A DNA stretch of 63,409 nt from Gemmatimonadota bacterium (GTDB taxonomy: Bacteria; Gemmatimonadota; Gemmatimonadetes; Longimicrobiales; Gaopeijiaceae): positions 1 to 63,409 of the forward strand of contig JAOUPR010000007.1 in the NCBI GenBank assembly GCA_029879725.1, given 5' to 3'. The translations under genes were made by a program, and so were the position numbers. The notes below the pieces were generated by a model, which was given only the letters and a program-made list of their open reading frames with translations, had not been told where the DNA came from and made no database searches. Every line of letters begins with the position of its first letter. The stretch's first letter is position 1. Below, in pieces: positions 8,927-17,895 of this stretch.

Positions 8927-9628
8927 TCAACCGTATCCCATCCCCGGATAGACGAGGTTGACGGCCAGGAGAAAGACCGGGTCGAAGATGTCGTCGAACA
9001 ATCGCCACGCGATGAGCATCCCGATCCACGCCAGCTGCGGATGGCTCCAGATCATCTCCTGGTAGCGAGGCACCAGGTCCTTCGGAAGGAGGAGGGGGAG
9101 GGCCCCGCTTCCGTCCAGGGGCGGCAACGGAAACATGTTGAAGACGAAGAGGAGGAGGTTCAGCGAGAACACGATCCCCAGCGCCGTCGCGACCGGCTCC
9201 CACGAGCTGCCGGAAGCGGCCGCCGTGATGGACCCGAACCCGACCGACCCCGGGGGGTGGAACACGCCCGCCATCATCCCCACGTTGACCAGAACACCCG
9301 CCAGGACCACCAGGAGGAGGTTCGAGGCGGGTCCCGCCAGGGCCATCCACCCCGCCCTCCGGGGGTAGCGCATGGCCCAGCGCACGTCGTACGGCGCCGA
9401 CGCGTATCCGAAGGGCCATCCCATGACCACCACCGAGATGAGGGGGAGGATCACCATCCCGAACGGTTCCCGCCGCACATGGGGGGTGGGATCGAGGGAC
9501 ACCTGCCCCCCGTGGTACGCGGTGAGGTCCCCTCCCCGCATGGCCGCCCAGGCGTGCGCGGCCTCGTGGAGCGTGGTGGAGAACAGGAAGACGATGTAGA
9601 AGGCCAGACCTTCAGCGAGATCGAACAT
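8927..9628 (-). CDS. M50-like membrane zinc metalloprotease
   Basis: A 233-residue multi-spanning protein of the site-2-protease family. The zinc motif HEAAH lies at residues 21-25 in the first hydrophobic segment, and the second metal motif NMFPLPPLDG at about 164-173, the usual N-x-x-P-x-P-x-L-D-G form. Hydrophobic segments occur at about 6-25, 55-72, 94-118, 150-168 and 205-225. It is short and lacks PDZ or CBS domains, as in the compact bacterial M50 subgroup often labelled 'site-2 protease family'. The chosen ATG has CTGGAG upstream; a GTG at 9656, overlapping the previous stop, is the alternative. It lies downstream of the cytochrome c-prime-like gene. Confidence 0.85.
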   Translation of the reverse strand: MFDLAEGLAFYIVFLFSTTLHEAAHAWAAMRGGDLTAYHGGQVSLDPTPHVRREPFGMVILPLISVVVMGWPFGYASAPYDVRWAMRYPRRAGWMALAGPASNLLLVVLAGVLVNVGMMAGVFHPPGSVGFGSITAAASGSSWEPVATALGIVFSLNLLLFVFNMFPLPPLDGSGALPLLLPKDLVPRYQEMIWSHPQLAWIGMLIAWRLFDDIFDPVFLLAVNLVYPGMGYG

Positions 9629-9657
9629 GGACTCCAGGGTAGAGGGAAACCACCACA

Positions 9658-10122
9658 CTAGTCTTCCTTCCTGAACTCCCCGTGGCATCCCCGGCACCCC
9701 TGGGTCACCTCGGAGGCCGCCTCCCGCAGGGCCTCCGCGTCACCGGACTCGGCGGCATCCGTCAGGTGGACCGTGGCTTGCTGGAAGGCGGTGAGCTTCT
9801 CCTGGAACGCATCCCACCGATCCCACAGGTCGTCCCGCGTGTCGCTGGCTTCGCCACCCGATCCCTCGGGAAAGACGTCTCCCATCATGACCGCGAGATC
9901 CTGTACGGCCCGGGCGTGCTCGACCAGATGGCCCTGGTGGGGAACGCTCCCGTTGGCGATGGCGCGGATCGCTCCGGTGTGGGCCCGGAGCCCCTGCATG
10001 ACGGACTGCCGGTAGGCGACGTCCGGCGGCACGTCCTGACGGGGCGCCGCCTGCGCCGCGACGAGACCGACGGCGCCGAGTATGACGGGAAAGGCGAACA
10101 ATTTCCTGGACCGGGTGACCAT
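9658..10122 (-). CDS. Cytochrome c-prime-like protein
   Basis: A 154-residue exported protein with an N-terminal signal (FAFPVILGAVGLVAAQA) and one haem c motif, CRGCH, at residues 143-147 next to the C-terminus. This placement, and the mostly helical sequence between, are typical of the cytochrome c-prime/c556 four-helix family. These bind NO or CO or act in periplasmic electron transfer. AAGGAG lies seven bases upstream of the ATG. It is related in layout to each half of the lipoprotein at 1396. Possibly cotranscribed with the M50 gene; partner unknown. Confidence 0.82.
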   Translation of the reverse strand: MVTRSRKLFAFPVILGAVGLVAAQAAPRQDVPPDVAYRQSVMQGLRAHTGAIRAIANGSVPHQGHLVEHARAVQDLAVMMGDVFPEGSGGEASDTRDDLWDRWDAFQEKLTAFQQATVHLTDAAESGDAEALREAASEVTQGCRGCHGEFRKED

Positions 10123-10273
10123 GGGAGATCTCCTTGGGTGCGGGGTGCCCCCCCGCCGCGCCGTGTGGGGGGACGTCGGCTCGACGCCCTCCCCCGGAAC
10201 CGCGGGGTCGAAGGGACCAAGACTTCATCCCGCGGTCGGGTCGCGCAAGAGCGCCGGAAGGGAGGCCGGATCT

Positions 10274-10291
10274 CCTCCCCCGCCGGGGAGG
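10274..10291 (-). terminator. Short hairpin downstream of the phosphoesterase gene
   Basis: cctcccc (10274-10280) pairs with ggggagg (10285-10291) around a four-base loop. It lies immediately beyond the stop at 10295 of the minus-strand phosphoesterase gene. No T-tract follows, so this is terminator-like only. Confidence 0.4.
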
Positions 10292-10294
10292 CCT

Positions 10295-10798
10295 TCACAC
10301 CTCCAGGCGGACCACCTCGACCTCCAACTCCGACTCCGGACCCAACGCGAGGCGGGCCACGGTCACGGGAAGCTTGCCGCGGATGGGCCCGGCGCTGCCG
10401 GGGTTCAGGTAGAGCACGCCGTCACGCGTCTCCGCGTGCGCCCGATGGGTGTGTCCCGTCACCACCAGGGAAAGACCGGCGGCGGCGGGATCCAGATCCA
10501 GATCATCGAGGTCGTGGGTGACGTACGCCAATGGTCCGACGGGTACCGCGTCCCCGGACGGCGTCCCGTCCGGACGCCCCAGATCGACCACGGTGGTGCC
10601 GGGAAGGTGGCTGCGGAGGTCGCCCCAGTCCGTGTTCCCGTAGACCGCGTGCACCGGCGCGATGCGACCCAGCATGTCGAGGATGCGGGCATCGCCCACG
10701 TCACCCGCGTGTAGTATGAGGTCGCTTCCCGCCAGCGCGTCGAGTGCTTCCTGGCGCAGGAGACCGTGGGTGTCGGAGATGACGCCGATGGTCCGCAT
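10295..10798 (-). CDS. YfcE/MJ0936-type metallophosphoesterase
   Basis: A 167-residue cytoplasmic protein of the small calcineurin-like phosphoesterase family. Metal-binding motifs are in order: SDTHG near the N-terminus, LHAGDVGD, YGNTDWGD, a histidine in VTHDL, and GHTHRAHAE, followed by NPGSAGPIRG. Family members hydrolyse phosphodiesters in vitro and their natural substrates are mostly unknown. Length is normal. Divergent from the methyltransferase gene at 10905. Confidence 0.9.
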   Translation of the reverse strand: MRTIGVISDTHGLLRQEALDALAGSDLILHAGDVGDARILDMLGRIAPVHAVYGNTDWGDLRSHLPGTTVVDLGRPDGTPSGDAVPVGPLAYVTHDLDDLDLDPAAAGLSLVVTGHTHRAHAETRDGVLYLNPGSAGPIRGKLPVTVARLALGPESELEVEVVRLEV

Positions 10799-10904
10799 CC
10801 GGGCTCCTGTGGCTGGGGTTGGAAGGAACGACCTTGCCGTGGTCCGACCCTACCGGCACGTTCCGCTGGTGACGTCGATGGGGTTTCGTAATTAGGGGAC
10901 GTGG

Positions 10905-11591
10905 ATGGCCTGCCGCCAGTGCGAAGGAATCGAAGCGTTCTTCGACGACGGTGTCGCTCGCAGGGAGTTGCGGCGCTATCGGCGGAAGGGCGTGGGCGGA
11001 ACGACACGCATCCTCCTGGAGGCCCTGCGGAGCCCCTCCGCGGGCACCGGGGTGGCGGGGCGTTCCTTCCTGGACATCGGAGGAGGCGTGGGCGCCATCC
11101 AGCACGAGCTCATGGCCGCCGGCGCGACCCACGGGACCCATGCCGACGCTTCCCCGGCCTATCTGGACGCCGCTCGTTCCGAAGGCGAACGGCGGGGCCA
11201 CGCGGATCGGGTGCGCTACGTCCTGGGGGATTTCGTGGACGTGGCGGACGACATCGAGCCGGCCGACGTGGTGACGCTGGACCGCGTGGTCTGCTGCTAC
11301 CCGGACATGCCGGCCCTGGTGGACGCTTCGGCCTCGCGCGCGCTCGAATCCTACGGCCTGGTGTTCCCCCGGGTCACTCCCCTGACCCGGGTCGCCTTCC
11401 GCATCCTGAACCTGGTCCAGACGCTTCGCCGGCACCCCTTCCACGTCTTCCTCCACGATACCCGGTCGGTGGAGGCGAGGGTGAAGCGCCACGGGCTCCA
11501 CCGGATCTACCACCGGGAGACCTTTTTCTGGCAGGTCATGGTATTCCAGAGGACGAGCGGCGGCGCTCGCCCCCAACCCACTCACGCCTGA
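10905..11591 (+). CDS. Class I SAM-dependent methyltransferase
   Basis: A 228-residue protein. The SAM-binding motif I is FLDIGGGVGAI at residues 55-65, followed by an acidic strand end (HADASPAYLDAA) and DVVTLDRVVCCYPDMPALV, matching a Rossmann methyltransferase. The N-terminus has a CxxC (MACRQCEGIEAFFD), and the C-terminal half is mostly helical and basic. The layout recalls small-molecule O-methyltransferases such as the Mg-protoporphyrin type, but nothing here indicates bacteriochlorophyll synthesis. The substrate is unknown. The PhzF gene starts 17 bases downstream. Confidence 0.85.
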   Translation: MACRQCEGIEAFFDDGVARRELRRYRRKGVGGTTRILLEALRSPSAGTGVAGRSFLDIGGGVGAIQHELMAAGATHGTHADASPAYLDAARSEGERRGHADRVRYVLGDFVDVADDIEPADVVTLDRVVCCYPDMPALVDASASRALESYGLVFPRVTPLTRVAFRILNLVQTLRRHPFHVFLHDTRSVEARVKRHGLHRIYHRETFFWQVMVFQRTSGGARPQPTHA

Positions 11592-11608
11592 ACCGGATCC
11601 TCCAGGAC

Positions 11609-12595
11609 ATGGACCTTCCCTTCCACACGCTCGACGTCTTCACCACGGACACGTTCGGCGGGAACCCGCTGGGAGTCTTCCCCGACGCGACCCACCTCCC
11701 CACCACGTCGATGCAACGCATCGCGCGGGAGATGAATCTCTCCGAGACGGTCTTCCTGGGTCCGCCGGAGACGGAGGGCGGATCCATGCGGGTACGGATC
11801 TTCACCCCGGGCTCGGAACTCCCCTTCGCGGGGCATCCCACGGTGGGAGCGGCCATCTTCGCGGTGCTCAGCGGATACCCCGCTCTGCGGGAAGGATGGA
11901 TGGACGAGCGTCCGGCGCCGGGGGCCGCGTCTCTGGTGCTGGAAGAGAACGTGGGACCCGTACCGGTGGACGTGCGGGTGGCCGAAGACGGATCCGCCTT
12001 CGCGACGCTCTCCACCGCCATCCTCTCGGAGCACCGGGCGTCGCCCCTGGACCGCGACGCGCTGGCCGCCGTCGTCGGGCTGGAGCCCGGAGACCTCGAC
12101 TGCGAAAGCGACTTCCCCGGCATGCGCCCGGAGATGGTGTCGTGCGGCACTCCCTTCTTCGTGATCCCCGTGCGGCGCCTGGAGGCGATCCGGAGGGCTG
12201 CGCTGGACACGGCGGCGTGGAAGCGGGACGTCGCGGCGCTCTGGGCGTCCAAGGTCTACCTGGTGTGCCCCGAGGCCGAGGGGGCGGGCGTGGACTTCCA
12301 TGTACGGATGTTCGCTCCGGGGCTCGGCGTCCCCGAGGATCCGGCCACCGGGTCGGCGGCGGCCTGCCTGGGCGGGTACCTGGCCGCGGTGGACGGCAGA
12401 TCCGAAGGAACGATCTCGTGGCTGGTGGAACAGGGCCTGGAGATGGGGCGGCCCAGCCTCCTTCACGTGGAGGCCGACCGGGCGAGGGGAGCCACGACGG
12501 CGATCCGGGTGGGGGGGAGCGCCGTGGTGGTGAGCAGGGGGGTCATGCGGATTCCCACCGCCCAGGACTCGCCGGAAGGGCGTTCCACCCGGTGA
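11609..12595 (+). CDS. PhzF family epimerase/isomerase
   Basis: A 328-residue member of the PhzF/diaminopimelate-epimerase fold, two similar halves forming one active site. Visible hallmarks are TLDVFTTDTFGGNPLGVF at the N-terminus, the catalytic glutamate in MNLSETVFL, ELPFAGHPTVGAA, and DPATGSAAACLGGYL in the second half. Family members isomerise small acids; outside phenazine clusters the substrate is rarely known. No phenazine genes are nearby. The ATG at 11609 gives the normal family start, though the frame is open well upstream. The stop overlaps the next gene as TGATG. Confidence 0.9.
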   Translation: MDLPFHTLDVFTTDTFGGNPLGVFPDATHLPTTSMQRIAREMNLSETVFLGPPETEGGSMRVRIFTPGSELPFAGHPTVGAAIFAVLSGYPALREGWMDERPAPGAASLVLEENVGPVPVDVRVAEDGSAFATLSTAILSEHRASPLDRDALAAVVGLEPGDLDCESDFPGMRPEMVSCGTPFFVIPVRRLEAIRRAALDTAAWKRDVAALWASKVYLVCPEAEGAGVDFHVRMFAPGLGVPEDPATGSAAACLGGYLAAVDGRSEGTISWLVEQGLEMGRPSLLHVEADRARGATTAIRVGGSAVVVSRGVMRIPTAQDSPEGRSTR

Positions 12596-13806
12596 TGGAG
12601 ACGGGAGACGGGATGATGATGAAGACGGCGCGACCCGGCAGGCGGGTGCTGTGGATCTTCCTTGGCGGGATGCTCCTCCTGGTCCTCCTGGGGGCGTCCC
12701 TGGTACCGGGGATGGTGGCACGACGGATGAACCCGGTGGTCGGGAGACCCCTCCCCGCCCTCACCGCCGAGACGCGCCGGATCCATGCGTCGCTCATGGT
12801 GGCCGACCTCCACGGGGACGTCCTCCTCTGGGACCGGGACCTCCTGGAGCGGTCCGCATCCGGACACATCGACGTGCCGAGGATGCGCGAGGGTCGGGTG
12901 GGAATCCAGGCATTCACCGCCGTGACCAAGACGCCGAAGAAGATGAACATCGAGTCCAATTCCGGGGACTCGGACAACGTCACCCTCCTGGCCGTCCTCC
13001 AGGGATGGCCCGTGGGCACCTGGGGGAGCCTGGCCGAACGGGCGCTCCACCAGGCCGGGAAGCTGCACGCCACGGAGGTACGCGGCGAGGGCGCCCTGGT
13101 CGTGCTGGAGACCCGGAGCGACCTGGAGGACTTCCTGGCGGCGCGGGCGGGCGATCCCGACGTGGTGGCGGGCTTCCTGGGGATCGAGGGGACCCACGCC
13201 CTGGAAGGCGACCTGGCCAACGTGGACCGGCTCTTCGGCGCCGGATACCGGATGTTCGGGCTCACCCACTTCTTCGACAACGCGGTGGGCGGGTCGGCGC
13301 ACGGAGTGGAGAAGGGCGGGCTCACCGCCTTCGGTGCGGCGGTGCTCGCGCGCATGGACGAGTTGGGAATCCTGGTGGACCTGGCCCATGCCTCCCCTCC
13401 CCTCATGGACGACGCCCTGGCCCGGGCCACGCGCCCGGTGGTGGTTTCCCACGGCGGAGTGAAGGGCACGTGCGACAACCGGCGCAACGTCTCCGACGCG
13501 CACCTGCGGGCCATCGCGGCCACGGGTGGGGTGATGGGTGTGGGGCTGTGGGCGACCGCGCTCTGCGGGGAGACCCCGGCCGACTGGGCCCGGGCGGTTC
13601 GCCACGCCGTCGAGGTCATGGGCGTGGACCACGTGGCGCTGGGTTCGGACTGGGACGGCGCCGTGCGAGCCATCGTCGACGCGGCGGGGACGGCCCATCT
13701 GGTCCAGGCGCTCCTCGATGAGGGATTCGCCGCTGACGACATCGTGAAGATCATGGGCGGGAACGTGGTGCGGGTACTGGGTGAGGTGCTTCCCACGGGA
13801 GGGTAG
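12595..13806 (+). CDS. Membrane-anchored M19 dipeptidase
   Basis: A 403-residue zinc dipeptidase of the renal dipeptidase family, with a single N-terminal membrane anchor at about residues 17-38, so the enzyme domain is probably extracytoplasmic. Metal ligands can be placed: HGD (73-75), the bridging glutamate in GIEGTHALEGD, histidines in VVSHGGVKGTCDNRRN, and the aspartate in ALGSDWDG. Members cleave dipeptides, including those with a D-residue at the C-terminal side. The start overlaps the PhzF stop. A run of three ATGs at 12613, with GGGAG upstream, is an equally good start. Confidence 0.9.
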   Translation: METGDGMMMKTARPGRRVLWIFLGGMLLLVLLGASLVPGMVARRMNPVVGRPLPALTAETRRIHASLMVADLHGDVLLWDRDLLERSASGHIDVPRMREGRVGIQAFTAVTKTPKKMNIESNSGDSDNVTLLAVLQGWPVGTWGSLAERALHQAGKLHATEVRGEGALVVLETRSDLEDFLAARAGDPDVVAGFLGIEGTHALEGDLANVDRLFGAGYRMFGLTHFFDNAVGGSAHGVEKGGLTAFGAAVLARMDELGILVDLAHASPPLMDDALARATRPVVVSHGGVKGTCDNRRNVSDAHLRAIAATGGVMGVGLWATALCGETPADWARAVRHAVEVMGVDHVALGSDWDGAVRAIVDAAGTAHLVQALLDEGFAADDIVKIMGGNVVRVLGEVLPTGG

Positions 13807-13810
13807 ACGC

Positions 13811-14605
13811 ATGCGAAGGTTCGGAACGTCGATGGCGTTGGTGCTGGTGCTGGGGGCCTCCGTGTGGATGGGCCCACCCGCGGAAGCGCGGGGGCAGACC
13901 CTCACCGGCCGGGTCCTGGACGAGGTCCTCGACGCGCCGGTGGCGGGCGCCGCGGTGGCCCTCCTGGACCGCGACGGGAAGACGAAGATCGAGGTGCTGG
14001 CCGACGGCGCCGGCCGCTTCACCGTCACGCCGCCCAGGGCGGGCGAGTACTTCATCTCCGTGTCGCGGTTCGGATACGAGAAGACCGTCTCTCCGCTCCT
14101 GACCCTGCACGCGGAAGGCCGCCGCACGCTGGACCTCCTCATGACCCCGGCGCCCGTGGGACTCGAGGGCTTCGAGGTCGCGGTGGAGGACGAGGCCGAG
14201 GACTTCCTGGGCCTCATGGGGATGACCCCGACCCAGTTGGGGAACCGCTGGTTCGGACGCGAGGCGATCGAGGCGGTCCACATGAAGCGGGACCCGGGCT
14301 CCGTGATCGAGTGGGGCAACCTCCCCGGCGTCACGGTGATCCGACGCGAGAACATGAACCCGTCCAGCGGGGGAGACATGGGACTCTGCGTGAGCATGAT
14401 CCGGGCTCGGCGGGGCAACGGCTACGGAACCTGCGCCATCGTGGTCTTCAACGGAATCATCGTGACCTCGGAGCTCCTGTTGTCCATCGATCCCGACGAC
14501 ATCGAGTCCATGGCGCTCCTCACCCCGGTGGAGGCCACGACTTTCTACGGGGAGAACGGGGCCTACGGAGTGCTCATGGTATGGACGCGGAGGGGGGGAA
14601 AGTAA
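13811..14605 (+). CDS. Secreted protein with carboxypeptidase-regulatory-like and plug-like domains
   Basis: A 264-residue exported protein with a signal peptide ending near EARGQT. Residues about 28-115 (LTGRVLDEVLDAPVAGAAV, GRFTVTPPRAGEYFISVSRFGY) form a carboxypeptidase-regulatory-like beta-sandwich. The remainder (WGNLPGVTVIRRENMN, DDIESMALLTPVEATTFYG, GAYGVLMVWTRRGGK) resembles the plug region of TonB-dependent receptors but is not followed by a barrel. Such plug-only proteins recur in Gemmatimonadota-like genomes, function unknown. It begins four bases after the dipeptidase stop and is probably in the same operon. Confidence 0.75.
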   Translation: MRRFGTSMALVLVLGASVWMGPPAEARGQTLTGRVLDEVLDAPVAGAAVALLDRDGKTKIEVLADGAGRFTVTPPRAGEYFISVSRFGYEKTVSPLLTLHAEGRRTLDLLMTPAPVGLEGFEVAVEDEAEDFLGLMGMTPTQLGNRWFGREAIEAVHMKRDPGSVIEWGNLPGVTVIRRENMNPSSGGDMGLCVSMIRARRGNGYGTCAIVVFNGIIVTSELLLSIDPDDIESMALLTPVEATTFYGENGAYGVLMVWTRRGGK

Positions 14606-14692
14606 GGAGGTGGGGTCGGAGGCTGGCCCCCGGCTCGACGGCGCTGTAGGCTGAGTGCATCCCGATCCCGAGCCCTCACACGGAGCGCCATC

Positions 14693-15667
14693 ATGCGGTC
14701 GTCATCTCTTCCTCTCGCCCTGGTAGCCCTCGCCCTCCCCTCCTGCGCCCCACCGGACGCGCGATCGGGCTCCGCGATGTCGGACCGGCCCCCGTGGGAG
14801 TGGACGGAGGACGAGGTCCGCACCGCGGTGAACCAGGTCCGGGCCGGCCGGGACCTCACCCCGTCCGAGTGGCCCGGCGGAAACCGCGTGGCCGTGCTCC
14901 TTTCCTTCGACGTGGACAACGAGACCGTGTTCGGGCTCCGTGACGGAGAGATCAGCGTCGGCCCGATCACCGAGGGCGAGTACGGGTCGCGGGTGGCGCT
15001 CCCCCGCGTCCTCAACCTCCTGGACGAGTACGACGTTCCGGCCTCCTTCTTCATCCCGGCCTGGAGCCTGAAGCTGGCGCCCCAGCAGGCGGGGATGATC
15101 CAGGCGTCCGGACGCCACGAGATCGGGGTCCACGGGTGGATCCACGAGCGGAACTCGGGGATCGAGGACGCCGCGGTGGAGAAGCGGCTCCTGGAGCAGG
15201 CCCTGGCGACCCTCACCGAGATCACCGGGGAGCGGCCCGTGGGATACCGGGCGCCGTCGTGGAACTTCAGCCCGAACACCCTGAGCATCGTGAGAGAGCT
15301 GGGCTTCCTCTACGAGAGCTCGCTCATGTCCGACGACCGGCCCTACGAAATCCTGCAGAACGGAGAGGCGACGGGGATCGTCGAGCTTCCCGTGGACTGG
15401 ACGCTGGACGACGCGCCCCTCCTGAGCCCGCAGGGCGCTCGCTACTCGTCCCCCCGGGACGTGATGCAGGTATGGATCGACGAGTTCGACATGGCGTGGG
15501 AGGAAGGCACCATCTTCCTCCTGACCATGCACCCCCACCGCATCGGCCACCGCTCGCGCATCGTGGCCCTCGAGGGGCTCATCCAACACATGAAGGCCAA
15601 GGGCGGCGTCTGGTTCGCCACTCACCGTGACGCGGCCTCGTACGTACGTGAACAGGCAGGGATGTAA
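14693..15667 (+). CDS. Polysaccharide deacetylase-family lipoprotein
   Basis: A 324-residue predicted lipoprotein (lipobox ALPSC at about residue 18) with a NodB-like deacetylase domain. Motif 1 is LLSFDVDNET, with the metal and base aspartates. Motif 2 is EIGVHGWIHE, with the zinc histidines. Motif 3 is YRAPSWNFS, and the closing histidine is in LTMHPHRIGHRSR. The arrangement is closer to the PuuE/allantoinase-like branch than to peptidoglycan deacetylases, so amide substrates other than GlcNAc are possible. The S9 peptidase gene begins two bases after its stop, a clear operon link. Confidence 0.85.
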   Translation: MRSSSLPLALVALALPSCAPPDARSGSAMSDRPPWEWTEDEVRTAVNQVRAGRDLTPSEWPGGNRVAVLLSFDVDNETVFGLRDGEISVGPITEGEYGSRVALPRVLNLLDEYDVPASFFIPAWSLKLAPQQAGMIQASGRHEIGVHGWIHERNSGIEDAAVEKRLLEQALATLTEITGERPVGYRAPSWNFSPNTLSIVRELGFLYESSLMSDDRPYEILQNGEATGIVELPVDWTLDDAPLLSPQGARYSSPRDVMQVWIDEFDMAWEEGTIFLLTMHPHRIGHRSRIVALEGLIQHMKAKGGVWFATHRDAASYVREQAGM

Positions 15668-15669
15668 CC

Positions 15670-17793
15670 ATGTCCAGAATCCATGTATCCATTCCCGTGG
15701 CCGCCATCCTGATGACGATGGCCGCCACGGCCACGGCACGCGCTTCCTCGATGACCCCGTCCGGATTGGCGAGTCTCACCCCGGCGAGCCCTCCCGACGT
15801 CCGGGTATCCGCCGACACCACTCCCCGGCCCGTGGGAGTGGAAGACCTCTTCAGCATCCAGCGGGTGGGAAGCCCTCGCGTGAGCCCCGACGGGGCCTGG
15901 ATCGCGTACACGGTCTCCACCACCTCGTTGGAGAAGGAGGAGTCCTTCACCCGGATCTGGATGGTCTCCTCGGCGGGGGGTGACCCCGTCGCCATGACGG
16001 TGGAAGGGAAGTCGGCGTCGTCTCCCGAGTGGAGCCCCGACGGGCGCTACCTCACCTTCCTGGGATCCAGGGAAGAGGGAAAGTCGCAGGTGTGGGCGCT
16101 GGATCGCAGAGGGGGTGAGGCGGTGGCCCTCACCGAGGTGGAACAGGGGGTGAGCGGGTACCGATGGTCTCCCGACGCCACCCGGCTCCTTCTCACCATC
16201 CGCGACGCCGAGGAGAAGGATCCCGACGCCAAGGAGGGCGCTCCCCGCGATCCGTGGGTCATCGATCGCCTCCAGTTCAAGCGGGACTACCAGGGATACC
16301 TCACGGGAGACCGCCACACGCACCTCTACGTGATGGATCTGGAGACCCGCACCGTGCGCCAGCTCACCACGGGGAGGTGGGACGAAGGGAGTCCGGAGTG
16401 GAGTCCCGATGGGTCTCGGGTGGCCTTCGTGAGCAACCGCACGGACGACCCGGACGCCAACCGGAACAGCGATATCTGGGTGGTGGACGCGGGGCTCACG
16501 GAACCCACGGACTCTCCGCGCCGGGTCACGACGCAGCCGGGATCCGACGGGTCGCCCGCGTGGAGCCCCGACGGCCGCTCGATCGCCTACGTCACCACCA
16601 CCGACGTAGACGCCATCTGGTACGCCACCGGACACCTGGCGGTGATCTCCGCCGAGGGCGGCGAGCCGCGCGTACTCACCGCGTCGCTGGATCGCAACCC
16701 TTCTTCACCCCGGTGGAGCGACGACGGAGCATGGATCTGGTTCGGCCTGGAGGACTCGGCGGAAGATCACCTCGTCCGGATCCGCCCCGACGGATCGGGG
16801 CTCACGCGCGTGGTGGCGGGACCTCTCTCGGCAGGGGACTTCGATTGGGCCGGCGGCACCATGGCCATGCAGGTCGGCACCCTCGACCGTCCAACGGAGA
16901 TCCACGTGGTCGAGACGGATGGTGACGGTTCGCCGCACCTGCGCCGCGTGACGCACCACAATGACGAGTGGCTCTCCGGGATCGCGCTGGGCCGTACGCG
17001 CAACGTGCAGTTCGCCTCGGCCGACGGGACCGAGATCGAGGGTTTCGTCACCTTCCCCCCCGACTTCGTGTCGGGACGGCGCTACCCGGTGATCCTACGC
17101 ATCCACGGCGGACCGGTGTCCCAGTACAGCCACACCTTCAACTTCGAGGCCCAGATGTTCGCGGCCGACGGGTACGTGGTGGTCTACACCAACCCCCGGG
17201 GGTCCTCCGGATACGGTCAGGCGTTCAGCCAGGCCATCTTCGCCGACTGGGGAAACCTGGACTTCCAGGACGTGATGGCCGGAGTCGACCACGTCATCGA
17301 AGAGGGGTGGGGTGATCCCGACCGCCTCGGCGTGGGAGGGTGGTCGTACGGGGGGATCCTCACGAACTACGTGATCACCCAGACGGGACGCTTCAAGGGC
17401 GCGGTGTCCGGGGCCAGTGAGGTCCTCTACGTCGCCAACTACGGGCACGACCACTACCAGTACGAGTGGGAGAAGGAACTCGGCGTCCCCTGGGAGGGAG
17501 ACAACCGGGAGCGTTGGGAGCGCATCAGCCCCTTCAATCGCGTGCAGGACGTCACGACGCCCACCCTGGTCATGGGAGGAGAGGACGACTGGAACGTCCC
17601 CATCCTCAATTCCGAGCAGCTCTATCAGGCGCTGAGGCGCAGGGGGGTACCCACACAGCTCGTGGTGTATCCCGGACAGAGCCACGGAATCGCGGTTCCT
17701 TCGTACCAGAAGGATCGCTACGAACGCTATCTGGAGTGGTACGCCCGTTGGGTGAGGGACGCCGCTCCGACCGCTCCTCCCGTGAGCCACTGA
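15670..17793 (+). CDS. S9 family prolyl-oligopeptidase-type peptidase
   Basis: A 707-residue exported serine peptidase. After a signal peptide ending near ATARAS, residues about 55-440 form a beta-propeller with repeated SPDG-type blades (SPEWSPDGRYLTF, SPAWSPDGRSIAY). The C-terminal alpha/beta-hydrolase domain carries the triad: Ser559 in GGWSYGG, Asp640 in GEDDWNVP and His672 in GQSHGI. It likely degrades oligopeptides or acyl-peptides outside the cytoplasm. It is coupled to the deacetylase gene and followed by a strong hairpin, so this is the end of the transcript. Confidence 0.93.
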   Translation: MSRIHVSIPVAAILMTMAATATARASSMTPSGLASLTPASPPDVRVSADTTPRPVGVEDLFSIQRVGSPRVSPDGAWIAYTVSTTSLEKEESFTRIWMVSSAGGDPVAMTVEGKSASSPEWSPDGRYLTFLGSREEGKSQVWALDRRGGEAVALTEVEQGVSGYRWSPDATRLLLTIRDAEEKDPDAKEGAPRDPWVIDRLQFKRDYQGYLTGDRHTHLYVMDLETRTVRQLTTGRWDEGSPEWSPDGSRVAFVSNRTDDPDANRNSDIWVVDAGLTEPTDSPRRVTTQPGSDGSPAWSPDGRSIAYVTTTDVDAIWYATGHLAVISAEGGEPRVLTASLDRNPSSPRWSDDGAWIWFGLEDSAEDHLVRIRPDGSGLTRVVAGPLSAGDFDWAGGTMAMQVGTLDRPTEIHVVETDGDGSPHLRRVTHHNDEWLSGIALGRTRNVQFASADGTEIEGFVTFPPDFVSGRRYPVILRIHGGPVSQYSHTFNFEAQMFAADGYVVVYTNPRGSSGYGQAFSQAIFADWGNLDFQDVMAGVDHVIEEGWGDPDRLGVGGWSYGGILTNYVITQTGRFKGAVSGASEVLYVANYGHDHYQYEWEKELGVPWEGDNRERWERISPFNRVQDVTTPTLVMGGEDDWNVPILNSEQLYQALRRRGVPTQLVVYPGQSHGIAVPSYQKDRYERYLEWYARWVRDAAPTAPPVSH

Positions 17794-17801
17794 AGACGGC
17801 G

Positions 17802-17834
17802 TGAGGCCGGCGCCCGTCCCGGGCGCCGGCCTCA
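17802..17834 (+). terminator. Strong 14-bp hairpin terminator-like element
   Basis: tgaggccggcgccc (17802-17815) pairs perfectly with gggcgccggcctca (17821-17834) around a five-base loop. It starts nine bases after the S9 peptidase stop. The sequence after it (acttcg) has only a weak T content. Position and strength support transcription termination. Confidence 0.7.
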
Positions 17835-17895
17835 ACTTCGACTCCCCGTCGGCCGACCCTTGGTGCAGGGATCTTCACCTCACCAGCGAGGCCAC

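Noticed and set aside
11609..12595. PhzF as evidence for a phenazine cluster
   Set aside because: No other phenazine genes are present. The neighbours are a methyltransferase and a dipeptidase, and PhzF homologues are common outside such clusters.
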